DNA from: Pseudomonas sp. GM49
Lineage (GTDB): Bacteria; Pseudomonadota; Gammaproteobacteria; Pseudomonadales; Pseudomonadaceae
Direction of reading: 5' to 3'
Assembly (NCBI RefSeq): GCF_000282355.1
Contig: NZ_AKJL01000073.1
Span: 25,686 to 89,685 of the forward strand
DNA: 64,000 nucleotides
The translations under genes and the position numbers were made by a program. Shown piece after piece: positions 7,908 to 16,669 of the stretch; the first letter of the stretch is position 1; every line of letters begins with the position of its first letter. The notes beneath the pieces are model-generated. The model did not search any database and was not told the origin of the DNA. It saw only the letters and a list, made by a program, of their open reading frames with translations.

Positions 7908-9390
7908 GCGTAAACCCTCCCGCCTGGCCTTGATCGGCCTGGTCGCCGTCGCCATTATCGGTTCCGCCGCGTTCTATTTGTCGCGCCCTGGCCAAACCAA
8001 TGCCAGCGAAGCCCTGGACAAGGCCAAGGCCAGCCAGAAACTGCAATCACTGACCGAACTCAACGGCAAGGCACCGGACCACCGCAAGCTGGACGTGCAG
8101 ACCTGGAACACCGCCGAAGGCACCAAGGTGCTGTTTGTCGAAGCCCATGAGCTGCCGATGTTCGACATGCGCCTGATCTTCGCTGCCGGCAGCAGCCAGG
8201 ACGGCGATGCACCGGGCGTGGCGGTGTTGACCAACGCCATGCTCAACGAAGGCGTGGCCGGCAAAGACGTCGGTGCCATTGCCCAGGGCTTCGAAGGCCT
8301 GGGTGCCGATTTCGGCAACGGCGCTTATAAGGACATGGCAATCGCTTCGCTGCGCAGCCTGAGTGCCAAGGACAAGCGCGAGCCGGCCCTGAAGCTGTTC
8401 GCCGAAGTCATCGGCAAGCCGACTTTCCCTGCAGATTCGCTGGCCCGCATCAAGAACCAGATGCTCGCCGGTTTCGAATACCAGAAACAGAACCCCGGCA
8501 AACTGGCCAGCCTGGAGCTGATGGACCGCTTGTACGGTGATCACCCGTACGCGCATTCCAGCGACGGCACGGCGAAAACCGTACCGGCGATTACCCTGGC
8601 GCAACTGCGTGCTTTCCACGAGAAAGCCTATGCGGCCGGCAATGTGGTGATCGCGCTGGTCGGTGACCTGTCCCGCGCAGAAGCCGAGACGATTGCCGCA
8701 CAGGTTTCCGGCGCACTGCCCAAAGGCCCGGCCTTGCCGAAAATCGCACAACCTGTCGAACCCAAGGCCAGCGTCGGCCATATCGAGTTCCCGTCCAAAC
8801 AGACCAACCTGATGCTCGCGCAACTGGGCATCGACCGTGACGATCCGGACTACGCCGCGTTATCCATGGGTAACCAGATCCTCGGTGGTGGCGGCTTCGG
8901 CACCCGGTTGATGAGTGAAGTGCGCGAGAAGCGCGGTCTGACTTACGGCGTGTATTCGGGCTTTACCCCGATGCAGGTACGCGGTCCGTTCATGATCAAC
9001 CTGCAAACCCGCGCCGAGATGAGCGAAGGCACCCTTAAACTGGTGCAGGACGTGCTCGCCGACTACCTTAAAACCGGTCCGACCGAAAAAGAACTCGACG
9101 ACGCCAAGCGCGAACTGGCCGGCAGCTTCCCGCTGTCCACCGCCAGCAATGCCGATATCGTCGGCCAACTGGGCGCCATCGGTTTTTACAACTTGCCGTT
9201 GAGTCACCTGGAAGACTTCATGCAACAGTCCCAGGCCTTGACCGTCGAGCAGGTCAAAGCCGCCATGAACAAACACCTGAGCACGGACAAAATGGTCATC
9301 GTCAGCGCTGGCCCGACCGTGCCGCAAAAGCCGTTACCGGCCCCTACTGATAAACCTTCCGAGCAGCCGCTCGGGGTTCCGGAGCATTAA
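7900..9390 (+). CDS. M16B peptidase-like protein, non-catalytic subunit (first pair)
   Basis: A 496-residue M16 family protein with an N-terminal hydrophobic segment (residues about 8-24) acting as signal or anchor. I start it at the ATG at 7900, which overlaps the upstream stop, rather than at an earlier in-frame ATG. The position of HxxEH reads LTNAMLNEGVAGKD, so the zinc site is absent. The glycine-rich loop (ILGGGGFGTRLMSEV) and the Arg/Tyr pair region (REKRGLTYGVYSGF) are present, as expected for the substrate-binding partner of a heterodimeric M16B enzyme. A Pro-rich tail closes the protein. Confidence 0.9.
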   Translation: MSERKPSRLALIGLVAVAIIGSAAFYLSRPGQTNASEALDKAKASQKLQSLTELNGKAPDHRKLDVQTWNTAEGTKVLFVEAHELPMFDMRLIFAAGSSQDGDAPGVAVLTNAMLNEGVAGKDVGAIAQGFEGLGADFGNGAYKDMAIASLRSLSAKDKREPALKLFAEVIGKPTFPADSLARIKNQMLAGFEYQKQNPGKLASLELMDRLYGDHPYAHSSDGTAKTVPAITLAQLRAFHEKAYAAGNVVIALVGDLSRAEAETIAAQVSGALPKGPALPKIAQPVEPKASVGHIEFPSKQTNLMLAQLGIDRDDPDYAALSMGNQILGGGGFGTRLMSEVREKRGLTYGVYSGFTPMQVRGPFMINLQTRAEMSEGTLKLVQDVLADYLKTGPTEKELDDAKRELAGSFPLSTASNADIVGQLGAIGFYNLPLSHLEDFMQQSQALTVEQVKAAMNKHLSTDKMVIVSAGPTVPQKPLPAPTDKPSEQPLGVPEH

Positions 9391-9986
9391 TGGCCAGTCC
9401 AAAAAAACCCGCCAAAAACGTCCACAACGGCGTGAACCAGCTGCGCATCATCGGCGGCGAGTGGCGCAGCCGCAAGTTGAGCTTCCCCGACGCCCCGGGC
9501 CTGCGCCCGACGCCAGACCGGGTGCGTGAAACCCTGTTCAACTGGCTCGCACCTTATGTGCCGGGCGCCAGGGTGCTCGACCCGTTTACCGGTAGCGGCG
9601 CGCTGTTCCTCGAAGCACTGTCCCGTGGCGCGGCCATGGGCCAGGCGCTCGACGCCAGCAACATCGCGGTGTCCAGCCTGAAGGAGCACCTGGGCACCCT
9701 GCGGTGCACCAACGGCCAGGTCCAGACCGCCGACGCCCTGCGCTATCTGGAAACCCAGACCGCAACGGCCTACGACCTGGTATTCCTCGACCCGCCGTTC
9801 AACCAGAACCTGCTGCCCGCCGTTTGCAAGTTGCTCGAAGAGCGCCAATGGCTGGCCGAAGATGCCTGGGTGTACACCGAAAGCGAGTCCGCACCTTCGA
9901 CCCTGGGTCTGCCGGAGAACTGGCGCCTGCACCGGGAACAGAAATCCGGGCGCGTGTACTACTCGCTGTGGCAACGAAGCGCCTGA
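9390..9986 (+). CDS. rsmD: 16S rRNA m2G966 methyltransferase RsmD
   Basis: RsmD methylates N2 of G966 in 16S rRNA using SAM. The 198-residue protein has the family opening LRIIGGEWRSRKLSFP, a SAM-binding stretch VLDPFTGSGALFLEALSRGA and the catalytic motif DLVFLDPPFNQ. The start codon shares one base with the stop of the preceding M16 gene, so it belongs to the same transcript. In pseudomonads rsmD regularly sits behind an M16 pair; here a second M16 pair follows it as well. Confidence 0.95.
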   Translation: MASPKKPAKNVHNGVNQLRIIGGEWRSRKLSFPDAPGLRPTPDRVRETLFNWLAPYVPGARVLDPFTGSGALFLEALSRGAAMGQALDASNIAVSSLKEHLGTLRCTNGQVQTADALRYLETQTATAYDLVFLDPPFNQNLLPAVCKLLEERQWLAEDAWVYTESESAPSTLGLPENWRLHREQKSGRVYYSLWQRSA

Positions 9987-10112
9987 CACTCCGGCGAGAT
10001 GACGGCTCCCGAGTCGATTGCGGAGTGCACTACATAGTTACCGCCTGACACCTTTGCGGATGATCCACAGTGGTTTGCGTAAATACCTGCAAACCACTGA
10101 GGATGTACACGG

Positions 10113-11459
10113 ATGAACATCTCCCGCAGCACATTGGTGCTGTCCTTTATCGCCTGGTTGCCGCTCATGGCTGCCGCGGCATCACCTCCTGCAACACAAG
10201 AGTTCTCGCTGGATAACGGTCTCAAGGTTGTCGTGCGCGAGGACCACCGCTCCCCCATCGTCACCGCCCAACTCTGGATAAAGGTCGGTTCAAGCTACGA
10301 ACCGCCCGGCCAGTCGGGCCTGTCCCACGCCCTCGAACACATGGTGTACAAGGGCAGCAGCAAAGCCTGCGCCGGAGAATTCGCGGCGATATTGGAGAAG
10401 CTTGGCGCCAGTGAAAACGCTTTGACTGGCACGGACTACACAACCTTTTACCAGACATTGCCTTCCTCCCGGACAGGCGTCGCTTTCGAAATACTGGCCG
10501 ACCTGATGAGTACGGCCGAGCTGGATGCACAGGACTTCGCCCTGGAGCTCAAGGTCATTCAGGAGGAGCGCCGGATGCGCGTTGATGATGAAATCGCCGC
10601 GTCGGCTCACGAACGACTGAACAGCATCGCCTACCCGGCCAGCGGCAACCGCACCCCGACGTTTGGCTGGATGCACGACCTGCAGCGAATGAATGCCGTT
10701 CAATTGCAGCAGTGGTATCAGGCCTGGTACTCGCCGGACAATGCCACGCTGGTGGTCGTTGGCGATGTTGCGCCTGAGCGGATCAAGGCGCTGGCACAGC
10801 AGTACTTCGGCCACCTGCAGCGGCGTGTGACACCTGTGGCGCTTGCCCCCCTCGAGCTGGCTTCTGCCGGTGAACGATCGCTGACCCTGCACGAACCGGT
10901 GGCGTCCCCGCGCCTGATCATGAGCTTCAACGCGCCCAGCCTGGCCACGGCACTGGATCGTCGGACCGCCCATGCCCTGCGCTTGCTCAATATGTTACTG
11001 GCCGGATCCAGTAGCGCGCGGATCAAACAGCAACTGCAACTGGGCGAGGCGATATTCACTGAGGCCCACTCAGAGTACGACGCCTTCAATCGCGGCGATT
11101 CGTTGCTGACCATCACCACACAACTCAATCCGGACAAACTCAACGACCCTGACGAAGCCCTCGCCCGTCTGTGGCAAGTGATCGAGTCACTGAAAAGCAA
11201 GGCACCGGAACCGGCAGAACTGGAGCGCGCGAAAAACCTCCTGATCGCTAACACGGTTTATGCGCAGGATGATCTGGAAAGGCAGGCTTACAACTTGGGC
11301 CTGCTGGAAACCATTGACCTGGACTGGCGGCTGGTCGATCAGGATACGGATGAGCTGAACAAGGTCACGCCCCTGGATATTCAACAGGTCGCGAAGACTT
11401 ACCTGACGCGTGAGCGCCTGAGTACCGCGAAAATCTTGCCGGAGAAAAACAATGGATAA
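10113..11459 (+). CDS. M16B zinc peptidase, catalytic-type subunit (second pair)
   Basis: A 448-residue paralogue of the M16 gene at 6552-7907, with matching block order. The signal peptide is about residues 1-23. The zinc motif is intact: His72-x-x-Glu75-His76 in GLSHALEHMV, with the downstream glutamate in QEERRMRVDDE. Many surrounding residues have diverged from the first copy (for instance VYKGSSKACAGEF against MFKGSEKVGPGEA), so the duplication is old. It starts 126 bases after rsmD and overlaps the next gene by eight bases, repeating the architecture of the first pair. Confidence 0.88.
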   Translation: MNISRSTLVLSFIAWLPLMAAAASPPATQEFSLDNGLKVVVREDHRSPIVTAQLWIKVGSSYEPPGQSGLSHALEHMVYKGSSKACAGEFAAILEKLGASENALTGTDYTTFYQTLPSSRTGVAFEILADLMSTAELDAQDFALELKVIQEERRMRVDDEIAASAHERLNSIAYPASGNRTPTFGWMHDLQRMNAVQLQQWYQAWYSPDNATLVVVGDVAPERIKALAQQYFGHLQRRVTPVALAPLELASAGERSLTLHEPVASPRLIMSFNAPSLATALDRRTAHALRLLNMLLAGSSSARIKQQLQLGEAIFTEAHSEYDAFNRGDSLLTITTQLNPDKLNDPDEALARLWQVIESLKSKAPEPAELERAKNLLIANTVYAQDDLERQAYNLGLLETIDLDWRLVDQDTDELNKVTPLDIQQVAKTYLTRERLSTAKILPEKNNG

Positions 11460-12897
11460 GCTCAAAGGCCTCATCAATGGATTGATCATGGCCGGCATGC
11501 TATTGAGTGCTCAGGCCCATGCCGCTGCAATCACGGCGCTCCAGAAACCAGTGCTGCAATCGCTCAATGAACCACAGACTCCGGCTATCCACCGCACGCT
11601 GTCGATCAAGGGCTACAAAACGCTCAGCGAAACGAAGATCCTGTTCATCCGCACCCCTGGTCTGCCGATGTTTGATGCCTTGGTGAGTTTTGCTGCCGGC
11701 AGCGCCCACACCCCGCAGCAACCCGGCCTGGCAGCGGTGACCTTCAGCCTTTTGAATGAGGGCGTGGCGGGCAAGGACGTCAATGCGATACAGGCGACGT
11801 TCGATAATCTGGGGGCAAGGCTGGTTATGGACATAAGCCAGGATCGGAGCCTTTTTTCCCTGCGCAGCCTCAGCGACGAAGCCCGGCGCACTCCGGCCCT
11901 GGAACTGTTTGCCCAGGTACTCGGCAAGCCGTTGCTGCCTGAGGAGTCCTTGCCTGCTGTGAAATCCCAGCTGCAGTATTTTCTGGACCTTGAAGATCAG
12001 TCCCATGCCTTACAAGCCCGACAAGCGAACCTTGGCCAGCTGTTTCCCGGCCACCATTATGCTCAGTCCCTCTACGGAACCCGGGCCGGACTTGCCTCCA
12101 TCACCCGCACCCAGGCACAAGCCTTCCATCGCATGGCTTACACAACAGGCAACGCCCTGATCACACTGGTCGGCGACCTTACGGAGGAGGAAGCCCAGCG
12201 CATTGGTGCGCAGATATCCGCTGCATTGCCCCAGGGGCCGGCCATTGCCGCAATCCAGCCTGTGACAAGCCCGGTGTCCCCAAATCTGCTGCGCATCGAG
12301 CGTCCATCCACCCAGGCTTACCTGCGGCTTGCCCAGCCAAGCGTCCTGCGAAGCAGTCCGGACTACGTAGCGCTCAGGATGGCCAGCCAGATTTTCGCCA
12401 CGCGGCTGATGAATGAACTTCGTGAACGTCGAGGGCTGACCTATCACGTGGAATCCGACCTTTCAGCCCTTCAGGCACACGCAGCACTGAGCATTGAATT
12501 GCAGACCCGACCGGAGCAAGCCGATGCCGTGCTGGCCCATATCAAGACGATGTTCAGCGACTTCCTCGCTCAAGGGCCAACCCAACAGGAACTCGACGAT
12601 ATCCAACAGCATTTGGCCGGTAGCGCACCATTGGGCCGCGCTACCAATGCGCAGATTTCGGGCCAGCTGCACAACATTGGCGTCCATGATCTGCCACTGG
12701 ATCTCGACTTTCCCACACAAGCTGGCTTGAAGCTGAACCCAGCATCAATCAAAAACGCGCTGAACCGACATCACCACGCCGAGCAATGGCGCGTTGTCAT
12801 CCTGGGGCCGAAGACAGATCAACAATCGCTGCCAGCACCGGGCGAAAGCGCAACCAATACCATGTGTCGCGCACCTGGCAAGATTGTGGCAAGTTAG
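11452..12897 (+). CDS. M16B peptidase-like protein, non-catalytic subunit lacking the Gly-rich loop (second pair)
   Basis: A 481-residue paralogue of the protein at 7900-9390 with a signal peptide (about residues 1-24). It lacks HxxEH, as its counterpart does. The glycine-rich loop found in the counterpart (ILGGGGFGTRLMSEV) is reduced here to IFATRLMNEL, a loss of about five residues, while the following RERRGLTYHVESD segment is kept. The C-terminal region also differs, with GVHDLPLDLDFPTQAG replacing the longer helical segment. There is no frameshift, so it looks like a functional but specialised or degenerate subunit. Confidence 0.85.
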   Translation: MDKLKGLINGLIMAGMLLSAQAHAAAITALQKPVLQSLNEPQTPAIHRTLSIKGYKTLSETKILFIRTPGLPMFDALVSFAAGSAHTPQQPGLAAVTFSLLNEGVAGKDVNAIQATFDNLGARLVMDISQDRSLFSLRSLSDEARRTPALELFAQVLGKPLLPEESLPAVKSQLQYFLDLEDQSHALQARQANLGQLFPGHHYAQSLYGTRAGLASITRTQAQAFHRMAYTTGNALITLVGDLTEEEAQRIGAQISAALPQGPAIAAIQPVTSPVSPNLLRIERPSTQAYLRLAQPSVLRSSPDYVALRMASQIFATRLMNELRERRGLTYHVESDLSALQAHAALSIELQTRPEQADAVLAHIKTMFSDFLAQGPTQQELDDIQQHLAGSAPLGRATNAQISGQLHNIGVHDLPLDLDFPTQAGLKLNPASIKNALNRHHHAEQWRVVILGPKTDQQSLPAPGESATNTMCRAPGKIVAS

Positions 12898-12994
12898 TTA
12901 CCCACGACGACGCGGTCGCGGAACTGTCCCGCCGCGTCTTCGGACAGATTCATGATCACTTTCCCCGAGAATAGCTGTGCACCGGCACCCCGCA

Positions 12995-13990
12995 ATGTCC
13001 CAACGGCCGTCCTTCACCCCCGCCTTCGGCCTCAGCAATCCGCACTTGCAAACCTTGTGGGGGCCGCTGTGGCGAAAAACCGTGCACATCGAACGCGAGC
13101 GAGAACGCTTGTGGCTTGAGGATGGCGACTTTCTCGACCTCGACTGGCACGGCCCGCACAGCGCCGACGCACCGTTGGTGTTGGTGTTGCACGGGCTCAC
13201 CGGCTCGTCGAATTCGCCTTACGTGGCCGGTATGCAAAAAGCCCTGGGCGACCGAGGCTGGGCCAGCGTCGCGCTGAACTGGCGCGGTTGTTCGGGCGAA
13301 CCCAACCTGTTGCCGCGCAGCTACCATTCCGGTGCCAGCGAAGACCTTGCTGAAACCATCAGGCACTTGCGGGCCAAACGACCTCTCGCGCCACTGTATG
13401 CAGTGGGTTACTCACTGGGCGGCAATATCCTGCTCAAGCATTTGGGCGAGACCGGCAGCGATAGCGACTTGATGGGCGCCGTGGCGGTGTCGGTGCCGTT
13501 CCGCCTGGACCATTGCGCCGACCGCATCGACCAGGGTTTCTCAAAGGTCTATCAGGCGCATTTCATGCGCGAGATGGTCGCCTACATCAAGAACAAGCAG
13601 CGCCAGTTCCAGCATGATGGACGCGAGGATGGCCTGGCCGCATTGGCCGCGCTTGGCTCGCTGGAAAACATGCGCACGTTCTGGGATTTCGATGGCCGGG
13701 TTACCGCGCCGCTGAACGGCTTTGTCGATGCCGAGGATTATTATCGCCGCGCCTCGAGCCGCTACTTCCTCGGCGAAATTCGCACGCCAACCTTGATGAT
13801 ACAGGCCGCCGACGACCCCTTCGTGTTTCCCCACAGCCTGCCGCATGTCGATGAGTTGTCCACGTGCACGCAATTCGAACTGCAGGCCAAGGGCGGGCAT
13901 GTCGGCTTCGTCGACGGCACGCTCAGGCAACCCGGTTACTACCTTGAGCGGCGCATCCCCGAGTGGCTGGCCGCCACAGGGCGCGCTTGA
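12995..13990 (+). CDS. YheT-type alpha/beta hydrolase
   Basis: An alpha/beta-fold hydrolase of the YheT/UPF0017 family, cytoplasmic, substrate unknown. The nucleophile elbow GYSLGGN, the oxyanion region LHGLTGSSNSPY and the final histidine in GGHVGFVDG are all present. I take the ATG at 12995 (MSQRPSFTPAFGLSNPHLQT), giving 331 residues; a GTG at 12977 would add six residues. Neither has a strong Shine-Dalgarno. The AraC-type regulator follows three bases after the stop, so the two genes are likely co-transcribed. Confidence 0.88.
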   Translation: MSQRPSFTPAFGLSNPHLQTLWGPLWRKTVHIERERERLWLEDGDFLDLDWHGPHSADAPLVLVLHGLTGSSNSPYVAGMQKALGDRGWASVALNWRGCSGEPNLLPRSYHSGASEDLAETIRHLRAKRPLAPLYAVGYSLGGNILLKHLGETGSDSDLMGAVAVSVPFRLDHCADRIDQGFSKVYQAHFMREMVAYIKNKQRQFQHDGREDGLAALAALGSLENMRTFWDFDGRVTAPLNGFVDAEDYYRRASSRYFLGEIRTPTLMIQAADDPFVFPHSLPHVDELSTCTQFELQAKGGHVGFVDGTLRQPGYYLERRIPEWLAATGRA

Positions 13991-13993
13991 ATC

Positions 13994-14833
13994 ATGGGCG
14001 CAAATCAAGGCGAGTCGATCCACTTCTGGCAAACCCCGCCACTGGCCGGGGTGGAGTTATTGTCCGCCCGCTACATCGATCATCGTTTCGCGCCCCATGT
14101 GCATGACGGCTATGTGATCGGCATGATCATGGCCGGTGCCCAGCGCTATCGCTATCGCGGTGCCGAACACCTCGCGGGCAGCGGCACGCTGGTGCTGATC
14201 AACCCCGATGAATTGCACACCGGTCACAAAGGCACCGAGGATGGCTGGCTTTACCGGGCGTTTTATCCCGACAGCGGGCAGATAACCTCGCTGCTGGCCG
14301 AACTCGAACTGCCAACCCTTCACCTGCCGGCCTTCGGTGCCACGCTGTATCGCGATCAGGATCTGGTGAACGGCTTCTGCCAACTCCATCGCTTGCTGGA
14401 AAGCCCGGCCACCGCATTGCAGCAACAAACGGTCTGGCGCGAACTGGTGCTGTCGCTGCTGCAGCGTCATGCGGCGGTGCCCGAGGCCGATAGACCCGGC
14501 AAGGAACACCGGGCCGTGAGCCTGGCCAAGGAACTACTGCACGCACAACTGGCAGCTCCGCCCTCACTGGAGGCGCTGGCGGCGGCGGTCAATCTCTCGC
14601 CATTCCATTTCGCCCGGGTGTTCCGCCGGGCCACCGGCATGCCGCCGCACACCTGGTTGATGCAACAGCGCATCGCCCGGGCCCGGGCGCTGCTGCAAAG
14701 TGGTTGTCTCCCGCTGGAAGTCGCGACACAACTGGGGTTTGCCGATCAGAGCCATCTGAGCCGGCAGTTCAAGCAAGTGTATGGGGTTGGACCGGGAGCG
14801 TATCGCAGTGCAAAACGGGGACTCGAGGCTTAA
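13994..14833 (+). CDS. AraC-family transcriptional regulator
   Basis: A 279-residue regulator. The N-terminal half (about 15-150) is a cupin-like AraC ligand-binding domain (VELLSARYIDHRFAPHVHDG, and LVLINPDELHTGHKG). The last 100 residues form a double helix-turn-helix: the first in LEALAAAVNLSPFHFARVFR and the second in VATQLGFADQSHLSRQFKQ. The ligand is not evident. It is three bases behind the hydrolase gene and is followed by an inward-facing REP pair. Confidence 0.92.
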   Translation: MGANQGESIHFWQTPPLAGVELLSARYIDHRFAPHVHDGYVIGMIMAGAQRYRYRGAEHLAGSGTLVLINPDELHTGHKGTEDGWLYRAFYPDSGQITSLLAELELPTLHLPAFGATLYRDQDLVNGFCQLHRLLESPATALQQQTVWRELVLSLLQRHAAVPEADRPGKEHRAVSLAKELLHAQLAAPPSLEALAAAVNLSPFHFARVFRRATGMPPHTWLMQQRIARARALLQSGCLPLEVATQLGFADQSHLSRQFKQVYGVGPGAYRSAKRGLEA

Positions 14834-14858
14834 CGAGATCTCACAAACACCATCCATC

Positions 14859-14954
14859 CCTGTGGGAGCGAGCTTGCTCGCGATGGCGGCTTAACAATCA
14901 GCATCAATATTGAATGTGATGGCCCCATCGCGAGCAAGCTCGCTCCCACAGGGT
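14859..14954. repeat. REPIN, inward-facing pair (TGTGGGAG type)
   Basis: Two inverted copies of the REP palindrome (CTGTGGGAGCGAGCTTGCTC and its complement) face each other across about 40 bases containing ATCAATATTGAATGTGATGG. Intergenic, between the convergent AraC and sulfurtransferase genes. Confidence 0.9.
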
Positions 14955-14964
14955 TATGTGGCGT

Positions 14965-15819
14965 TTATTCGCCGGTGGCAACGCCCCGCGCAGGCTCGTT
15001 GATCCACTCGCTCCACGACCCGGCATACAACGAACCCAACGGATAACCGGCCAGGCACAACGCAAACAGGTTGTGGCACGCTGTCACGCCGGAACCGCAG
15101 TACGCCACCAGATCATTCGGCGAACGATCGCCCAGTTTTGCGGCGAAACGCTGCTTGAGCTGATCGGCCGGGAGGAAGCGCCCGTCGCTGCCCAGATTGT
15201 CGGTAAACGCCGCACATTGAGCGCCAGGAATGTGCCCGGCAACCGGATCGATCGGCTCCACTTCACCCTTGAAACGCGGCAGTGCGCGGGCATCAATCAG
15301 GGTCAGCTCCGGCCGGGCGAGGCGCTTTTGCAGCTGCTCGGCACTGATCAGCAACGCCGTGTCAGGACTGCCAGTGAAGGAGCCACGGGTGATTGCAGGC
15401 GCATCCAGACTCAGCGGCAAACCAGCCGCGTGCCACGCCTTGAGGCCGCCATCGAGGATGAACACACCGTCGCGCTTGCCCAACCAGGCCAGCAACCACC
15501 AGGCCCGCGCCGCATAGGCGCCCGGACCGTCGTCATACAGAACCACTTCACTATCGACGTTGATGCCAAAGGCTTGCAGGCGCTCGATCAACTGCGCCGG
15601 CTCGGGTAACGGATGACGCCCGGTCACGCCCTTGACCACGGCGCCACTCAGATCACGCTCAAGGTCGGCGTAGCTCGAACCGGCGATGTGCCCTTCGGCA
15701 TAGCTGCGTTGACCGTAATCCGGGTCTTCGAGGGCAAAACGACAATCCAGAATCACCAGCCCCGGCTGGTCCTTTTTCAGGTCCAGTGCTTGCGGGCTGA
15801 TCAGTTGCGCAATGGGCAT
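14965..15819 (-). CDS. sseA: 3-mercaptopyruvate / thiosulfate sulfurtransferase
   Basis: A two-domain rhodanese of 284 residues that moves sulfur from 3-mercaptopyruvate or thiosulfate to an acceptor. The N-terminal inactive rhodanese domain (about 1-135, with LVILDCRFALEDPDYGQ) is followed by the catalytic domain. The active-site loop reads AYCGSGVTACHN; CG(S/G)GVTA is the mercaptopyruvate sulfurtransferase type rather than the CRxGxR loop of thiosulfate-specific rhodaneses. Start is the ATG at 15819 with a GGAG upstream. It runs in the same direction as the TetR gene 30 bases upstream. Confidence 0.9.
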   Translation of the reverse strand: MPIAQLISPQALDLKKDQPGLVILDCRFALEDPDYGQRSYAEGHIAGSSYADLERDLSGAVVKGVTGRHPLPEPAQLIERLQAFGINVDSEVVLYDDGPGAYAARAWWLLAWLGKRDGVFILDGGLKAWHAAGLPLSLDAPAITRGSFTGSPDTALLISAEQLQKRLARPELTLIDARALPRFKGEVEPIDPVAGHIPGAQCAAFTDNLGSDGRFLPADQLKQRFAAKLGDRSPNDLVAYCGSGVTACHNLFALCLAGYPLGSLYAGSWSEWINEPARGVATGE

Positions 15820-15851
15820 AACGGGCTCCTGTGATTAAGTCGGCCTTGATC

Positions 15852-16523
15852 CTACTGTACTTCTTCCAGTGCCTGGGCCAGGGGCACGTAAAACTCTTCG
15901 AACAACGCATTGACCGCATCGCGGGACTGATCCGTGACGAACCCGGCTTCCAGCACCAGTACCTGATAAACACCGCGTTTAATGGCTTGCTCGCTGAGGT
16001 GGCTGGAGTTCTCCCGCGTGGTGCACAGGAAACGCACCCAGGACGTGAGGATGATCCAGGCATTGAGCGTCAGGGATTCAATCTGCACCTTGTCCATCTT
16101 CAGGATACCGGCGGCGACAAAACCTTCGTAGATCGCCCCTCCCTGGATCAGACAGCGCTGGGAAAAACGTCGATAGCGGTCGGCCAGGTCCGGATCGCTG
16201 TCGAGCAAATGTTCGAGATCGCGATGCAGAAACCGGTAGCGCCACATCGCCGCCAGCAGTTCCTTAAGGTAGAAGCGCTTGTCTTCCACCGTGGCGGCAC
16301 GGCCCTGGGGCGGGCGCAGGAAGCTGTCCACCAGGCTTTCGTACTCGCTGAACAGCACGGCGATGATCGCCTGCTTGTTCGGGAAGTGGTAGTACAGGTT
16401 GCCCGGGGAAATTTCCATATGGGCAGCAATGTGGTTGGTGCTGATGCTGCGCTCGCCCTGTTGATTGAACAGCTCCAGGCTGTTCTGCACGATGCGCTCG
16501 CTGGTTTTGATCCGTGGGGCCAT
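15852..16523 (-). CDS. laoR: TetR-family regulator, LaoR-like
   Basis: A 223-residue TetR/AcrR repressor. The N-terminal helix-turn-helix is clear (TSERIVQNSLELFNQQGERS, then HMEISPGNLYYHFPNKQ) and the rest is a helical ligand domain. It is divergent from the aldehyde dehydrogenase, Tat-subunit and GMC oxidoreductase genes. In P. aeruginosa a regulator with this neighbourhood (LaoR) represses the laoCBA long-chain alcohol oxidation genes; I infer the same role from context. Two palindromes in the 146-base divergent gap are candidate operators. Confidence 0.8.
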   Translation of the reverse strand: MAPRIKTSERIVQNSLELFNQQGERSISTNHIAAHMEISPGNLYYHFPNKQAIIAVLFSEYESLVDSFLRPPQGRAATVEDKRFYLKELLAAMWRYRFLHRDLEHLLDSDPDLADRYRRFSQRCLIQGGAIYEGFVAAGILKMDKVQIESLTLNAWIILTSWVRFLCTTRENSSHLSEQAIKRGVYQVLVLEAGFVTDQSRDAVNALFEEFYVPLAQALEEVQ

Positions 16524-16568
16524 TGGCTTGAGCTTTAATTCAGAGTGCGTTGACGGGCATCTTAGATC

Positions 16569-16638
16569 TATCCGCGAGCGGATAAAACAAAGCTGTTCCA
16601 GGATGTCATTTGACTTTATAGAGCATAAACTCTAGAAA
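16569..16638 (+). promoter_or_regulatory. Putative laoC promoter with two palindromic operators
   Basis: A perfect palindrome TATCCGC-GA-GCGGATA occupies 16569-16584. A candidate promoter follows: TTGACT at 16610-16615, 17 bases, then TAGAAA at 16633-16638. A second dyad, TAGAG-CATAAA-CTCTA (16619-16634), lies between those hexamers, the typical place for TetR-type repression. Which dyad the regulator binds cannot be told from the sequence. Confidence 0.5.
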
Positions 16639-16669
16639 GTGCCTCATTACAATAAATCCGGAGCCGACC

